Source: Calditrichia bacterium (GTDB lineage Bacteria; Calditrichota; Calditrichia; Calditrichales; J004). From it: a DNA stretch of 64,000 nt. Location of the stretch: NCBI GenBank assembly GCA_020635035.1, contig JACKAO010000005.1, forward strand, positions 289,301 to 353,300, written 5' to 3'. Below the pieces are notes generated by a model, which was not told the origin of the DNA, did no database searches, and saw only the letters and a program-made list of their open reading frames with translations. Shown piece after piece: positions 7,990 through 16,067 of the stretch. The number at the start of each line of letters is the position of its first letter. The first letter of the stretch is position 1. The position numbers and the translations under genes are program-made.

Positions 7990-9942
7990 TTAATTCTTTT
8001 TGTTATCATCATCTACTACTTCATAATCTGCATCTTCGACGGCGCCATCATCTTCTTTTGCACTACCCTTTGCAGATTGTTTTTTATCACTGTTTTTTGG
8101 ATCCTGTTGCTGCTCAGCACCAGGCTGACCTTGTCCGGGACCCTGACCCTGTGCATACATTTTCTGGGCAATTTCATTCCAGGTTGTATTTACTGCATCC
8201 AGAGCTGATTTGATCTCATCAGTATTGGAGCCCTTTTGTGCTTCTTTAAGTCTGCCAATTGCTGTTTCAATTTTACCTTTGTCATCAGCACTTAGCTTAT
8301 CTGCCATTTCTTTGATTTGCTTTTCTGTCTGATAAACAACAGAATCTGCCTGGTTTTTGATATCAATTTCTTCACGTTTTCTTTTATCTTCAGAAGCATG
8401 CGCCTGGGCATCTTTACGCATTTTTTCAATTTCAGATTCACTCAAACCACTGGATGCTTCAATCCGGATTGACTGCTCTTTACTGGTGGCTTTATCTTTT
8501 GCAGAAACATGCAGCATACCATTTGCATCTACATCAAATGTAACTTCCACTTGTGGAATACCGCGTGGTGCCGGTGGTAAACCATCCAGGATGAAACGTC
8601 CTAAGGAACGGTTATCAGCTGCCATTTCGCGTTCACCCTGCAAAATATGAATCTCAACAGAAGTCTGATTATCAGCTGCGGTTGAAAAGATTTGCGATTT
8701 CTTTGTAGGAATTGTGGTATTGGCTTCTATCAGTTTTGTACTCACATTACCAAGAGTTTCGATTCCAAGTGACAAAGGAATAACATCCAATAACAGAATA
8801 TCATTCACATCACCTGTTAAAACAGCACCCTGGATAGCTGCACCGACTGCAACTACTTCATCCGGGTTAACACCCCTGTGCGGTTCCTTGCCGAAAAACT
8901 CTTTTACAACTTCCTGGACTTTAGGGATACGGGTCGAACCACCAACAAGAATCACTTCTTTTATCTCACTGGTCTTTAAACCTGCATCTTTCAAGGCTTG
9001 TTTACAAGGTTCAAGCGTTCTCTGTACCAGGTCATCAACAATCTGTTCAAATTTTGAACGGGATAATGTTATATTCAAATGTTTTGGTCCGGATTCTGTC
9101 GCAGTTACAAATGGCAGATTAACTTCAGTTTCCGATGAAGAAGATAATTCAATCTTTGCTTTTTCTGCGGCTTCTTTTAATCTCTGCAATGCCATCGGGT
9201 CTTTACGCAAATCAACACCTTCCTGATTTTTAAACTCATCAGCAAGGAAATCAATAATGCGCTGATCAAAATCATCACCACCAAGATGTGTATCACCATT
9301 TGTTGATTTTACTTCCACTACATTATCACCGATTTCCAAAATTGAAATATCGAATGTACCGCCACCAAGGTCAAATACAGCTATTGTTTCATCTTCTTTT
9401 TTATCTAAACCATAAGCCAAAGATGCTGCCGTTGGTTCATTTATGATACGCTTAACTTCAAGGCCGGCAATTTTCCCGGCGTCTTTTGTAGCCTGACGCT
9501 GAGCATCGTTAAAATAGGCCGGTACGGTAATAACTGCTTCTGTTACTTTTTCACCGAGATAATCTTCTGCCGTTTGTTTCATTTTTTGCAGAATCATAGC
9601 TGAAATTTCGGGTGGCGAGTATTGTTTATCACCAACATCTACCATAACAACATCGTTATTGCCTTTTACAATTTTGTAAGGCACTTCACTGCTTTCAGTT
9701 TTTACTTCATTAAAAAATCGTCCCATAAAACGCTTTATTGAGAACACTGTATTCTGCGGATTAGTAACCGCTTGTCTTTTTGCAGGGGCACCCACAAGTC
9801 GTTCACCTTTTTTTGTGAAGGCTACAACAGATGGTGTTGTACGGGTACCTTCCGCATTAGCAATTACGACTGGTTCGCCGCCTTCCATAACCGATACAAC
9901 TGAGTTAGTTGTACCCAGGTCAATTCCAATAATTTTTCCCAT
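7990..9942 (-). CDS. dnaK: molecular chaperone DnaK (Hsp70)
   Basis: A 650-residue Hsp70 of normal length. The ATPase domain starts GIDLGTTNSVVSV and contains AVFDLGGGTFDISIL and ILVGGSTRIPKVQ. The substrate-binding domain follows around residues 390-505 (DVIPLSLGIET, RSLGRFILDGLPPAPRG), then the lid and a Gly/Gln-rich linker, ending with an acidic YEVVDDD tail. GGAGG precedes the ATG by 6 bases. No grpE or dnaJ is adjacent, and no CIRCE element is seen; instead a sigma-54 type promoter lies upstream at 9999-10014 with inverted repeats further out. Confidence 0.98.
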   Translation of the reverse strand: MGKIIGIDLGTTNSVVSVMEGGEPVVIANAEGTRTTPSVVAFTKKGERLVGAPAKRQAVTNPQNTVFSIKRFMGRFFNEVKTESSEVPYKIVKGNNDVVMVDVGDKQYSPPEISAMILQKMKQTAEDYLGEKVTEAVITVPAYFNDAQRQATKDAGKIAGLEVKRIINEPTAASLAYGLDKKEDETIAVFDLGGGTFDISILEIGDNVVEVKSTNGDTHLGGDDFDQRIIDFLADEFKNQEGVDLRKDPMALQRLKEAAEKAKIELSSSSETEVNLPFVTATESGPKHLNITLSRSKFEQIVDDLVQRTLEPCKQALKDAGLKTSEIKEVILVGGSTRIPKVQEVVKEFFGKEPHRGVNPDEVVAVGAAIQGAVLTGDVNDILLLDVIPLSLGIETLGNVSTKLIEANTTIPTKKSQIFSTAADNQTSVEIHILQGEREMAADNRSLGRFILDGLPPAPRGIPQVEVTFDVDANGMLHVSAKDKATSKEQSIRIEASSGLSESEIEKMRKDAQAHASEDKRKREEIDIKNQADSVVYQTEKQIKEMADKLSADDKGKIETAIGRLKEAQKGSNTDEIKSALDAVNTTWNEIAQKMYAQGQGPGQGQPGAEQQQDPKNSDKKQSAKGSAKEDDGAVEDADYEVVDDDNKKN

Positions 9943-9998
9943 TTAATTCCTCCGGTTTCAAAAATTTCAAAATTTCAATTAACTCTTTTCTTTATATT

Positions 9999-10014
9999 TG
10001 CAATGATCATGCCA
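9999..10014 (-). promoter_or_regulatory. sigma-54 promoter of dnaK
   Basis: Read on the minus strand the sequence is TGGCAT, five bases, TTGCA, against the consensus TGGCAC-N5-TTGCW. Both invariant dinucleotides (GG at -24, GC at -12) are present at the correct spacing. Transcription would start about 45 bases before the dnaK ATG. Promoters of this class need an AAA+ enhancer-binding activator; rpoN itself and an NtrC-type activator are encoded in this window. Confidence 0.65.
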
Positions 10015-10082
10015 CCAAAAGAAAAAAGTTTAAGTTTATATATATCATATACTTAGACCACAAAAACCATATATCTCAAATC

Positions 10083-10124
10083 CTGTCATTATGACAGCAG
10101 GCTAAGCTTTTGTCAGGTTTGTCT
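10083..10124. promoter_or_regulatory. putative enhancer sites upstream of dnaK
   Basis: CTGTCATTATGACAG (10083-10097) is a perfect inverted repeat with 7-base arms around one base. A second related element, TGTCAGGTTTGTCT, lies at 10111-10124. They are centred about 76 and 103 bases upstream of the -24 element at 10014, a usual enhancer distance for sigma-54 activators. Protein identity is unknown. Confidence 0.45.
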
Positions 10125-10134
10125 CTTTTAAGAC

Positions 10135-10164
10135 AAAAAAAAAGACAGCCATAAAGCTGTCTTT
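10135..10164 (-). terminator. htrA terminator
   Basis: On the minus strand a 9-base-pair stem (10141-10149 with 10156-10164) is followed by nine T. It closes the yugP-htrA transcription unit before the dnaK control region. Confidence 0.85.
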
Positions 10165-10191
10165 CTTGAAAAATATTTTAAAAACTATTGA

Positions 10192-11712
10192 TTATTTTGA
10201 CGGTATTTCCAGGAAAACCAGGCGATCAAGATTTTCATCATTTTCTATTTTGTTGCGAATTTTTAAACGTAGCACATCGCCTTTTTTGTGATCTTCAATT
10301 GATGAATTAAAATCATCCACATTGCTAACATTATCTTTGTCCAGCTGAAAGATAACATCGCCGGGTCTTATACCTGCATCTGCTGCTGCGCTGTATCTAT
10401 CTACAGAACTTACCAGAACACCTCCGTCTAGATCAATACGATCAAGATCAGTTTTATTCAGATTCTTAAGGTTTAGCCCAAGATTAGGCAATTCTTTTTT
10501 GGGCTTTTCTTCTTCCTTATTGGATGTAAGCTTTGTTTCACCATCACGACTCTGTAAAACGACAGTAATTTTTTTACTTTTTCCATCTCGCCAGAGTTCG
10601 ACATTTATTTCTTCACCAGGATTATATGTTCCAACTCTTGCCTGTAGTTCATTAGGTTGATTAACTTCAATATCATTTATTTTCAATATAACATCGCCTT
10701 CTTTTATACCGGCCTTATCAGCTGCACGATCTTCAATGACACTGCTTATATAAACACCACGTGGTTTATCAAGGCCAACACCCTTTGCAACCACAGGAGT
10801 CACTTCGCCGATATATACACCCAGGTAACCACGTTTTACTTCACCATATTTCATAAGATCGTCTATAACGCTCTTAGCAATATTTATCGGAACAGCAAAA
10901 CCGTAACCCATATAGTAATTTGTCCGGGTTGCAATGGCAGAATTTACACCAATCACTTCACCATTAAGATTAATCAGCGCCCCTCCGCTGTTACCCGGAT
11001 TGATTGCTGCATCAGTTTGAATAAAGTTTTCAATAGCATCTCCACCGCCTAAAATACTCACATTTCTTCCAATTGCACTTACAATACCTGCCGTAACTGT
11101 AGAGCGCAGATTCAGTGGATTTCCAATAGCCATCACCCACTCACCAATCTGCACATTATCGGAATTGCCAAGAACAGCAATTGGCAGCTCATCAGCTGTA
11201 ATTTTTAATAAAGCGATATCTGTTTTGGGATCGCGGCCAATAAGCTCTGCTTCAAACTCACGATTATCCAGAAGCTGTACTTTTATTTCATCCATGTCTT
11301 CTACAACATGATTATTTGTAAGAACATAGCCATCTTTACTTATAATAATCCCCGATCCGGAACCTTGCTGACGAAAATTATGATTTTCATCATTAGGCAT
11401 CTGTCTCTGGCCAAAAAACTCAAAGAAAGGATTCCTTCCGCCTTCAACAATTTTAGTCGTATAAATTGATACAATTGCAGGCAAGACACTATGTGCTTTG
11501 TCTACAAAAAGCTTGTTTGGATTAAAATCACCAATGGTCGGATTGGTATTTTGAACTGTTTTAATTTCTGCTTCGGTGTAAATCGATCCATCCTGCGGCC
11601 GTGCATCGGCTTTTGAATGAATCTGAAAATTAGATGTCATAACGACACCAATAACAATGCCAATAGTAATTAATCCGGCAATTAGTGCTAACGGGTTCTT
11701 CTGCTGTTTCAT
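10192..11712 (-). CDS. htrA: periplasmic serine protease, HtrA/DegP family
   Basis: A 506-residue envelope protease and chaperone. Residues 8-26 form a membrane segment or uncleaved signal. The trypsin-like domain carries His135 (LTNNHVVED), Asp165 (DPKTDIALLK) and Ser242 (NPGNSGGAL), a complete triad. Two PDZ domains follow (about 275-370 and 400-500), separated by a Lys/Glu-rich linker near 380-400. It degrades misfolded periplasmic proteins in characterised relatives. It lies 32 bases after a YugP-type metallopeptidase gene and was probably co-transcribed with it. The symbol is used in the family sense; DegP, DegQ or DegS identity is not resolved, though two PDZ domains exclude DegS. Confidence 0.95.
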   Translation of the reverse strand: MKQQKNPLALIAGLITIGIVIGVVMTSNFQIHSKADARPQDGSIYTEAEIKTVQNTNPTIGDFNPNKLFVDKAHSVLPAIVSIYTTKIVEGGRNPFFEFFGQRQMPNDENHNFRQQGSGSGIIISKDGYVLTNNHVVEDMDEIKVQLLDNREFEAELIGRDPKTDIALLKITADELPIAVLGNSDNVQIGEWVMAIGNPLNLRSTVTAGIVSAIGRNVSILGGGDAIENFIQTDAAINPGNSGGALINLNGEVIGVNSAIATRTNYYMGYGFAVPINIAKSVIDDLMKYGEVKRGYLGVYIGEVTPVVAKGVGLDKPRGVYISSVIEDRAADKAGIKEGDVILKINDIEVNQPNELQARVGTYNPGEEINVELWRDGKSKKITVVLQSRDGETKLTSNKEEEKPKKELPNLGLNLKNLNKTDLDRIDLDGGVLVSSVDRYSAAADAGIRPGDVIFQLDKDNVSNVDDFNSSIEDHKKGDVLRLKIRNKIENDENLDRLVFLEIPSK

Positions 11713-11744
11713 CTCTGACTCCTTCCGGGATAAATTTTGATTAA

Positions 11745-12428
11745 TTATTCTTCGCCTCTTAAAATCAATAGTCTCACTAAATTGAGTAACGCCATCGATG
11801 CAGCAGCAACATAAGTTAAAGCTGCAGCATTTAATACTTTTTTTGCTCCATCAAGTTCCTGAGTAACCAGATATCCATTGTTTTTTAATATCGCCATCGC
11901 CCTGCTGCTGGCATTAAACTCTACAGGTAATGTGACAAGGTGAAATAAAACAACTGCTCCAAAAAAGAAAATCCCCAAATCCATTAGCATCGGGCTGCTC
12001 ATAAACAATCCGATCAAAAACAAAGGAAAGGCGGCAAAGGAAGCGATATTTGTAACTGGTAATATTGAATGCCTTAATCTAAGCATGGCATACGCTTCTT
12101 TATCCTGGATAGCATGGCCTACTTCATGCGCAGCAATTGCCAAAGCAGACAAAGAATTTCCCTGGAAATTATGTTCCGAAAGCCGAACCGTTTTAGTTCT
12201 GGGATCATAATGATCTGAAAGTTCACCATTTACTGCTTCAACTTTAACATCATAAATTCCATTTTGACGCAGAATGCTCTCGGCTACCTTTGCACCGCTG
12301 AAACCCTGTGCTGAGCGGATCTGTGTATACTTACGATATGCAGACTTAACCTTCATCTGGGCCCACAAAGCAAAAAGTACCGCGGGTATTAATAGAACCA
12401 TCGTTGGGTCATATAAAAAGAACGGCAT
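11745..12428 (-). CDS. membrane zinc metallopeptidase, YugP type
   Basis: A 227-residue integral membrane protein of the Zn_peptidase_2 (YugP) family. The HEVGHA motif at residues 101-106 gives two zinc ligands and the catalytic Glu102. A hydrophobic N-terminus (about 9-22) and further helices near 125-165 and 195-220 anchor it. Its substrate is not known in any relative. It precedes htrA closely, so both may serve membrane protein quality control. GGAG lies 9 bases before the start. Confidence 0.85.
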   Translation of the reverse strand: MPFFLYDPTMVLLIPAVLFALWAQMKVKSAYRKYTQIRSAQGFSGAKVAESILRQNGIYDVKVEAVNGELSDHYDPRTKTVRLSEHNFQGNSLSALAIAAHEVGHAIQDKEAYAMLRLRHSILPVTNIASFAAFPLFLIGLFMSSPMLMDLGIFFFGAVVLFHLVTLPVEFNASSRAMAILKNNGYLVTQELDGAKKVLNAAALTYVAAASMALLNLVRLLILRGEE

Positions 12429-12500
12429 CTCTGTTTCTCCTTTAAATTAATTTTTAATTTTCATCATTAACGATATTTAAATAGTTTTGTTCTGGTCATT

Positions 12501-12516
12501 AACAAAAATTATACCA
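12501..12516 (-). promoter_or_regulatory. promoter candidate for yugP-htrA
   Basis: On the minus strand TGGTATAAT is an extended -10 (TGn-TATAAT) without a good -35. The same bases read TGGTAT-N5-TTGTT, a degenerate sigma-54 element (three mismatches including the -12 C). Either could serve; sequence alone does not decide. Confidence 0.4.
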
Positions 12517-12579
12517 TAACATTATTTAAATAATTTGACACCCGTTTTTCATCAGACTGTTGATATTATTAACTCATTT

Positions 12580-12626
12580 TGTCAAACCTGAAAGACTCAT
12601 TTGATCCTATTACGACATTATGACAG
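12580..12626. promoter_or_regulatory. putative operator pair between yugP-htrA and the NYN-kinase operon
   Basis: TGTCAAACCTGAAA (12580-12593) and GACATTATGACAG (12614-12626) resemble the two repeats upstream of dnaK. Their centres are about 70 and 103 bases from the promoter candidate at 12501-12516, against 76 and 103 at dnaK. The shared half site is TGTCA/TGACA. Confidence 0.4.
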
Positions 12627-12650
12627 AAACCGTTTTTTGAATATAAAGCT

Positions 12651-13136
12651 ATGAATTATATAATAGATGGTTTTAACCTGGCATTTAAGATAAGCACAAT
12701 AAAATCAGAAATTGAATCCGGCAATATTGATGTTGCTATCCAAAAATTAATTCATTTTGTCCGGAGCAGAATCAATATGCATGGAAATCGCGTTATCTTA
12801 GTCCTTGATGGTCAGGAATTCAGTTCTGGCAATAGTTTTAATTCTCCGGGTGTAAAGATTATGTTTAGCAAAGCACCTCAATCAGCTGATGACATCATCC
12901 GGAATTTTATTAGAAACACAAAAAACATCCGTAAATGGTGCGTGGTCAGTTCCGATAATGAAATTTTATATACAGCACAGGACCATGGTGCAGGCCGGCA
13001 AAAATCAGCAGATTTTATTAGAAAAACATCTGATGACACATCTGATATTCCTGCGGCTTACAGCAAAAAGACAAACCCAACGAATATTGATTTGGATTAC
13101 TGGCGTTCCATATTCGGCAAGGATGACGATGAATGA
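12651..13136 (+). CDS. NYN-domain (YacP-like) nuclease-fold protein
   Basis: A 161-residue protein with the PIN/NYN fold. It starts YIIDGFNLAF, where Asp6 and Asn9 belong to the acidic active site. VILVLDGQEF near residue 50 supplies a second acidic residue, then SADDIIRNFIR and VVSSDNEI give the remaining ones. YacP-like relatives are thought to act as RNases in rRNA or mRNA decay. The C-terminal 30 residues are polar and possibly flexible. The stop overlaps the next ORF start by 4 bases (ATGA), coupling it to a histidine kinase, which is an unusual partner. Confidence 0.75.
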   Translation: MNYIIDGFNLAFKISTIKSEIESGNIDVAIQKLIHFVRSRINMHGNRVILVLDGQEFSSGNSFNSPGVKIMFSKAPQSADDIIRNFIRNTKNIRKWCVVSSDNEILYTAQDHGAGRQKSADFIRKTSDDTSDIPAAYSKKTNPTNIDLDYWRSIFGKDDDE

Positions 13137-14419
13137 AGACATCTGAGCGCAAGTACACAGTATTTTTTTGGTTAGGTATTATAATAATTCTGGCACTCAA
13201 TTTACTTCTTTGGCTTTATGTAAACCAGGTTGAAGACCGCTTTGCCAACGAATTAAAGGTAAGGCTTATAAGCAGCAACCGTTACATTGGAAGAATAATT
13301 GACAATGAATTACTCAACCGTATCATTCCCGGTGAGAGAAACTCCCTTGAATATATTTCCATCCAACAGCAAATCGAGACGATACGCCGGCAAGACACTT
13401 TGCAATCAATATTATTACTTTCAGCAGATGGCAGTATTCTGGTCTCTTCACCCGAACTGCTAAGCATACAAAAAGAAGTGAGCCGCCGTACAAACAGTAA
13501 CTTTATTACTGCACTTAACGGACGTTTCAACGCCTCCGATCCTGAACAGATTAATGAATCCTGGTATATGTCAGCTTATGGTCCGATCCTGGATCTGGAT
13601 GGATTTGTTGCCGGGGTCCTGATTGTTGAAGCAAAAGCTGCTTACTTCAGCACATTAGACCAATTACGTAACAGTCTGATTATTTTCAGTATTATTAATA
13701 TTATTGTGATTTCCGCAATTGCAGTATTTCTTTTCCGGCAGATAAACAAAAGTCTGCAATACAGTGTAACCCTGCGTGATCAGGAACACCTTGTTCAGCT
13801 CGGGACAATGGCTGCTTCTGTTGCGCATGAAATACGGAATCCGCTGGGAATCATTTCGGGAAGTAATGAACTGATAAAAAAGAAGTATGGTAAAAATAAT
13901 GATGAAATTTTTAATTTTATTCCTGCTGAAATTGCGCGTCTTTCACAACTGATTGAAAATTTTCTGGCATTTTCACGGACTCCCAAAATTCAGAAAACGG
14001 AATTTTTGATCTCCACACTATTTGAGAGAATTAAAATAGGCCTGGTAACCCAGACAGTTATTGATTTTGCAACTGCCCCAAAGTTATCAAAAGATAAAAT
14101 TTTTGCTGATTTCAACATTCTGGAACAGGCCATATTAAACGTTTTACAAAACGCCATCGAAGTCTCCCCGGTTAATGAAAGAATTACAGTTAAAGCCAGT
14201 AAAAGCAGGAATCTGATCATAGAAATATCTGATCACGGACCGGGTATAGATAAGAGCATTTTGAAAGATGTTTTTCAACCATTTTTTACAACAAAAGAAA
14301 AAGGAACAGGTTTAGGCCTGGCGATAACAAAAAGGCTGGTCGAGCTTTCGGGCGGGAACATTGATGTCAAAGGCAATACACCAAACGGTACAGTTTTCAT
14401 ACTAACAATACCACAATAA
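13133..14419 (+). CDS. membrane sensor histidine kinase
   Basis: A 428-residue kinase. Two membrane helices (about 10-31 and 181-202) enclose a 150-residue periplasmic sensor region without a family I recognise. The dimerisation box is AHEIRNPLGIISG with phosphoacceptor His232, followed by an N box (NVLQNAIEVS), G1 (DHGPGID), F box (FQPFFTTKEKGTGLGLAI) and G2. No HAMP domain is clear and no response regulator is adjacent, so its partner lies elsewhere. Translation is coupled to the preceding NYN gene by a 4-base overlap. Confidence 0.9.
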   Translation: MKTSERKYTVFFWLGIIIILALNLLLWLYVNQVEDRFANELKVRLISSNRYIGRIIDNELLNRIIPGERNSLEYISIQQQIETIRRQDTLQSILLLSADGSILVSSPELLSIQKEVSRRTNSNFITALNGRFNASDPEQINESWYMSAYGPILDLDGFVAGVLIVEAKAAYFSTLDQLRNSLIIFSIINIIVISAIAVFLFRQINKSLQYSVTLRDQEHLVQLGTMAASVAHEIRNPLGIISGSNELIKKKYGKNNDEIFNFIPAEIARLSQLIENFLAFSRTPKIQKTEFLISTLFERIKIGLVTQTVIDFATAPKLSKDKIFADFNILEQAILNVLQNAIEVSPVNERITVKASKSRNLIIEISDHGPGIDKSILKDVFQPFFTTKEKGTGLGLAITKRLVELSGGNIDVKGNTPNGTVFILTIPQ

Positions 14420-14437
14420 GAATCAGGTTTCTTTAAA

Positions 14438-16027
14438 ATGTTTTCCATCTTTCTCCCTACATTAAGCTATGCTTCGACATATTATAGATTTAAATATTTT
14501 TTCAGCTTTTTAAAAAAACGCCATCCACAGATAGTGGCAGATATTCCGCATCGTGTAAACAAAAACAAACCGCTTCCTGTTTTATTAATTGTTAAAAACT
14601 CTGATGTTTATAAAGCGGCAATTGAAGAAATCTGTATTATACTTGATGATAAAATCATAAAAAAACAAAAGCTGAATATTCAGCCTGATTGTGACTATTG
14701 GGACTCTGTATTTAAATTAGAAGTTTCAGAATATAGCGATGGATATCACCAGATTAATATTCAGGTTTCTTATACAATCGGCAAACATTCCTTTAGCTGT
14801 TTTAATGATAATTACAGGAGCACCTCGCATAAACCTATCCCCTGCTATTTTAGCTCTGATGATCTTCCGGGTTTTCCGGGATATTTAAAAACTGAAACGC
14901 ATTCCCATTCAAATTACACAAATGATCAGATTGAGTTTGGAGCATCAATCGGCGCATCGCTGGAATTAGGCAAAGCAATCGGATTGGATTGTATCTGTAT
15001 TACCGATCACTCTTACGATCTGGATGATCTGCCAGATAATTTTTTAATAAACGACCCCGATTTATCAAAATGGAAAGATTTTAGAAAGACTGTAGCCGAG
15101 CTCAATCAAACAAACCCCGAAATGCTGATAATCCCGGGAGAAGAAGTCAGCGTCCGCAATAAAGATAAAGAAACCGTCCACATGCTTGTATATAACTCTG
15201 ACCGGTATTTCGAAGGAAGCGGTGATAGTGGTGAAAAATGGTTTAAATACTTCAGTCAGTATCATATCTCCGAAGTTACGTCGCTCCTGCCTGACAATGC
15301 CTTGGCTTTTGCGGCTCATCCGACAGAAACTATCCCAACTACTCATAAATTTTTATTAAACCGCAATGAATGGAATGTTGAAGATGCCCGGGATAAAAAC
15401 CTTACCGGGGTTCAAATTATTAACGGGCATGGTGAAGATAAATTAGCAAAAGCTATACAATTCTGGAAAAGTCTGTTATTGCAGGGATATAAAAAATATG
15501 CCCTTGCCGGAAACGATGCTCACGGTAATTATGGAAGAAACCGTTCTATTCAAATTCCGTTTATTTCAATTAGCGAAACATACACGCAAATTTTTGGAAA
15601 CTGGCGTACTGATGTTTTTCTGGGAAAAAAAGATCGTTCAGTTAAAAATTTCATTCAGGCGCTTAAAAACGGCAACTACTCTATGAGTAACGGACCTGCT
15701 CTTGATATGAAAATAATAAACAATGATAACACTGAGTATACCAGCGGAAGTACTGTCAGCAATCCGCATTCCATTTTATTAAAAGCTAAATCAACAAAAG
15801 AATTCGGCCAACTGGAAAAATATTATATTTATCATGGTGATATAAAAAATTCGCAGGAAGTTGTTTATAAATCCGGCACCTGCACCGATATTTATGAGTT
15901 GGAAATAAAAGTACCTATCGAAAGTATTTCTCAAAAAGGATATTTTAGAGCAGAAATTCAAAGCCGTGGCCCCAAAGGTCATCACTTTGCATTTACAAAT
16001 CCTATTTGGATTGAACCCGATTTGTAA
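14438..16027 (+). CDS. PHP-domain metallohydrolase, CehA/McbA type
   Basis: A 529-residue protein. After an N-terminal beta-rich region it has a PHP-type metal centre: TETHSHSNYTND near residue 152, CITDHSYD, IIPGEEVSV, FAAHPTE and ALAGNDAHGNYG. These His, Asp and Glu positions are those that bind the metals in the CehA/McbA family, which includes carbaryl hydrolase and many uncharacterised enzymes. The C-terminal 130 residues form another beta domain. The N-terminus (MFSIFLPTLSYAS) is weakly signal-like. It begins 19 bases after the kinase stop and may share its transcript. Substrate unknown. Confidence 0.75.
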   Translation: MFSIFLPTLSYASTYYRFKYFFSFLKKRHPQIVADIPHRVNKNKPLPVLLIVKNSDVYKAAIEEICIILDDKIIKKQKLNIQPDCDYWDSVFKLEVSEYSDGYHQINIQVSYTIGKHSFSCFNDNYRSTSHKPIPCYFSSDDLPGFPGYLKTETHSHSNYTNDQIEFGASIGASLELGKAIGLDCICITDHSYDLDDLPDNFLINDPDLSKWKDFRKTVAELNQTNPEMLIIPGEEVSVRNKDKETVHMLVYNSDRYFEGSGDSGEKWFKYFSQYHISEVTSLLPDNALAFAAHPTETIPTTHKFLLNRNEWNVEDARDKNLTGVQIINGHGEDKLAKAIQFWKSLLLQGYKKYALAGNDAHGNYGRNRSIQIPFISISETYTQIFGNWRTDVFLGKKDRSVKNFIQALKNGNYSMSNGPALDMKIINNDNTEYTSGSTVSNPHSILLKAKSTKEFGQLEKYYIYHGDIKNSQEVVYKSGTCTDIYELEIKVPIESISQKGYFRAEIQSRGPKGHHFAFTNPIWIEPDL

Positions 16028-16067
16028 ATAATTTTGGCGCCATCATTTTTAAGAACCAGGAGTTTTT

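Noticed and set aside
8357..9226. Long plus-strand ORFs opposite dnaK
   Set aside because: They are antisense shadows of a highly conserved coding sequence and have no ribosome site or family resemblance.
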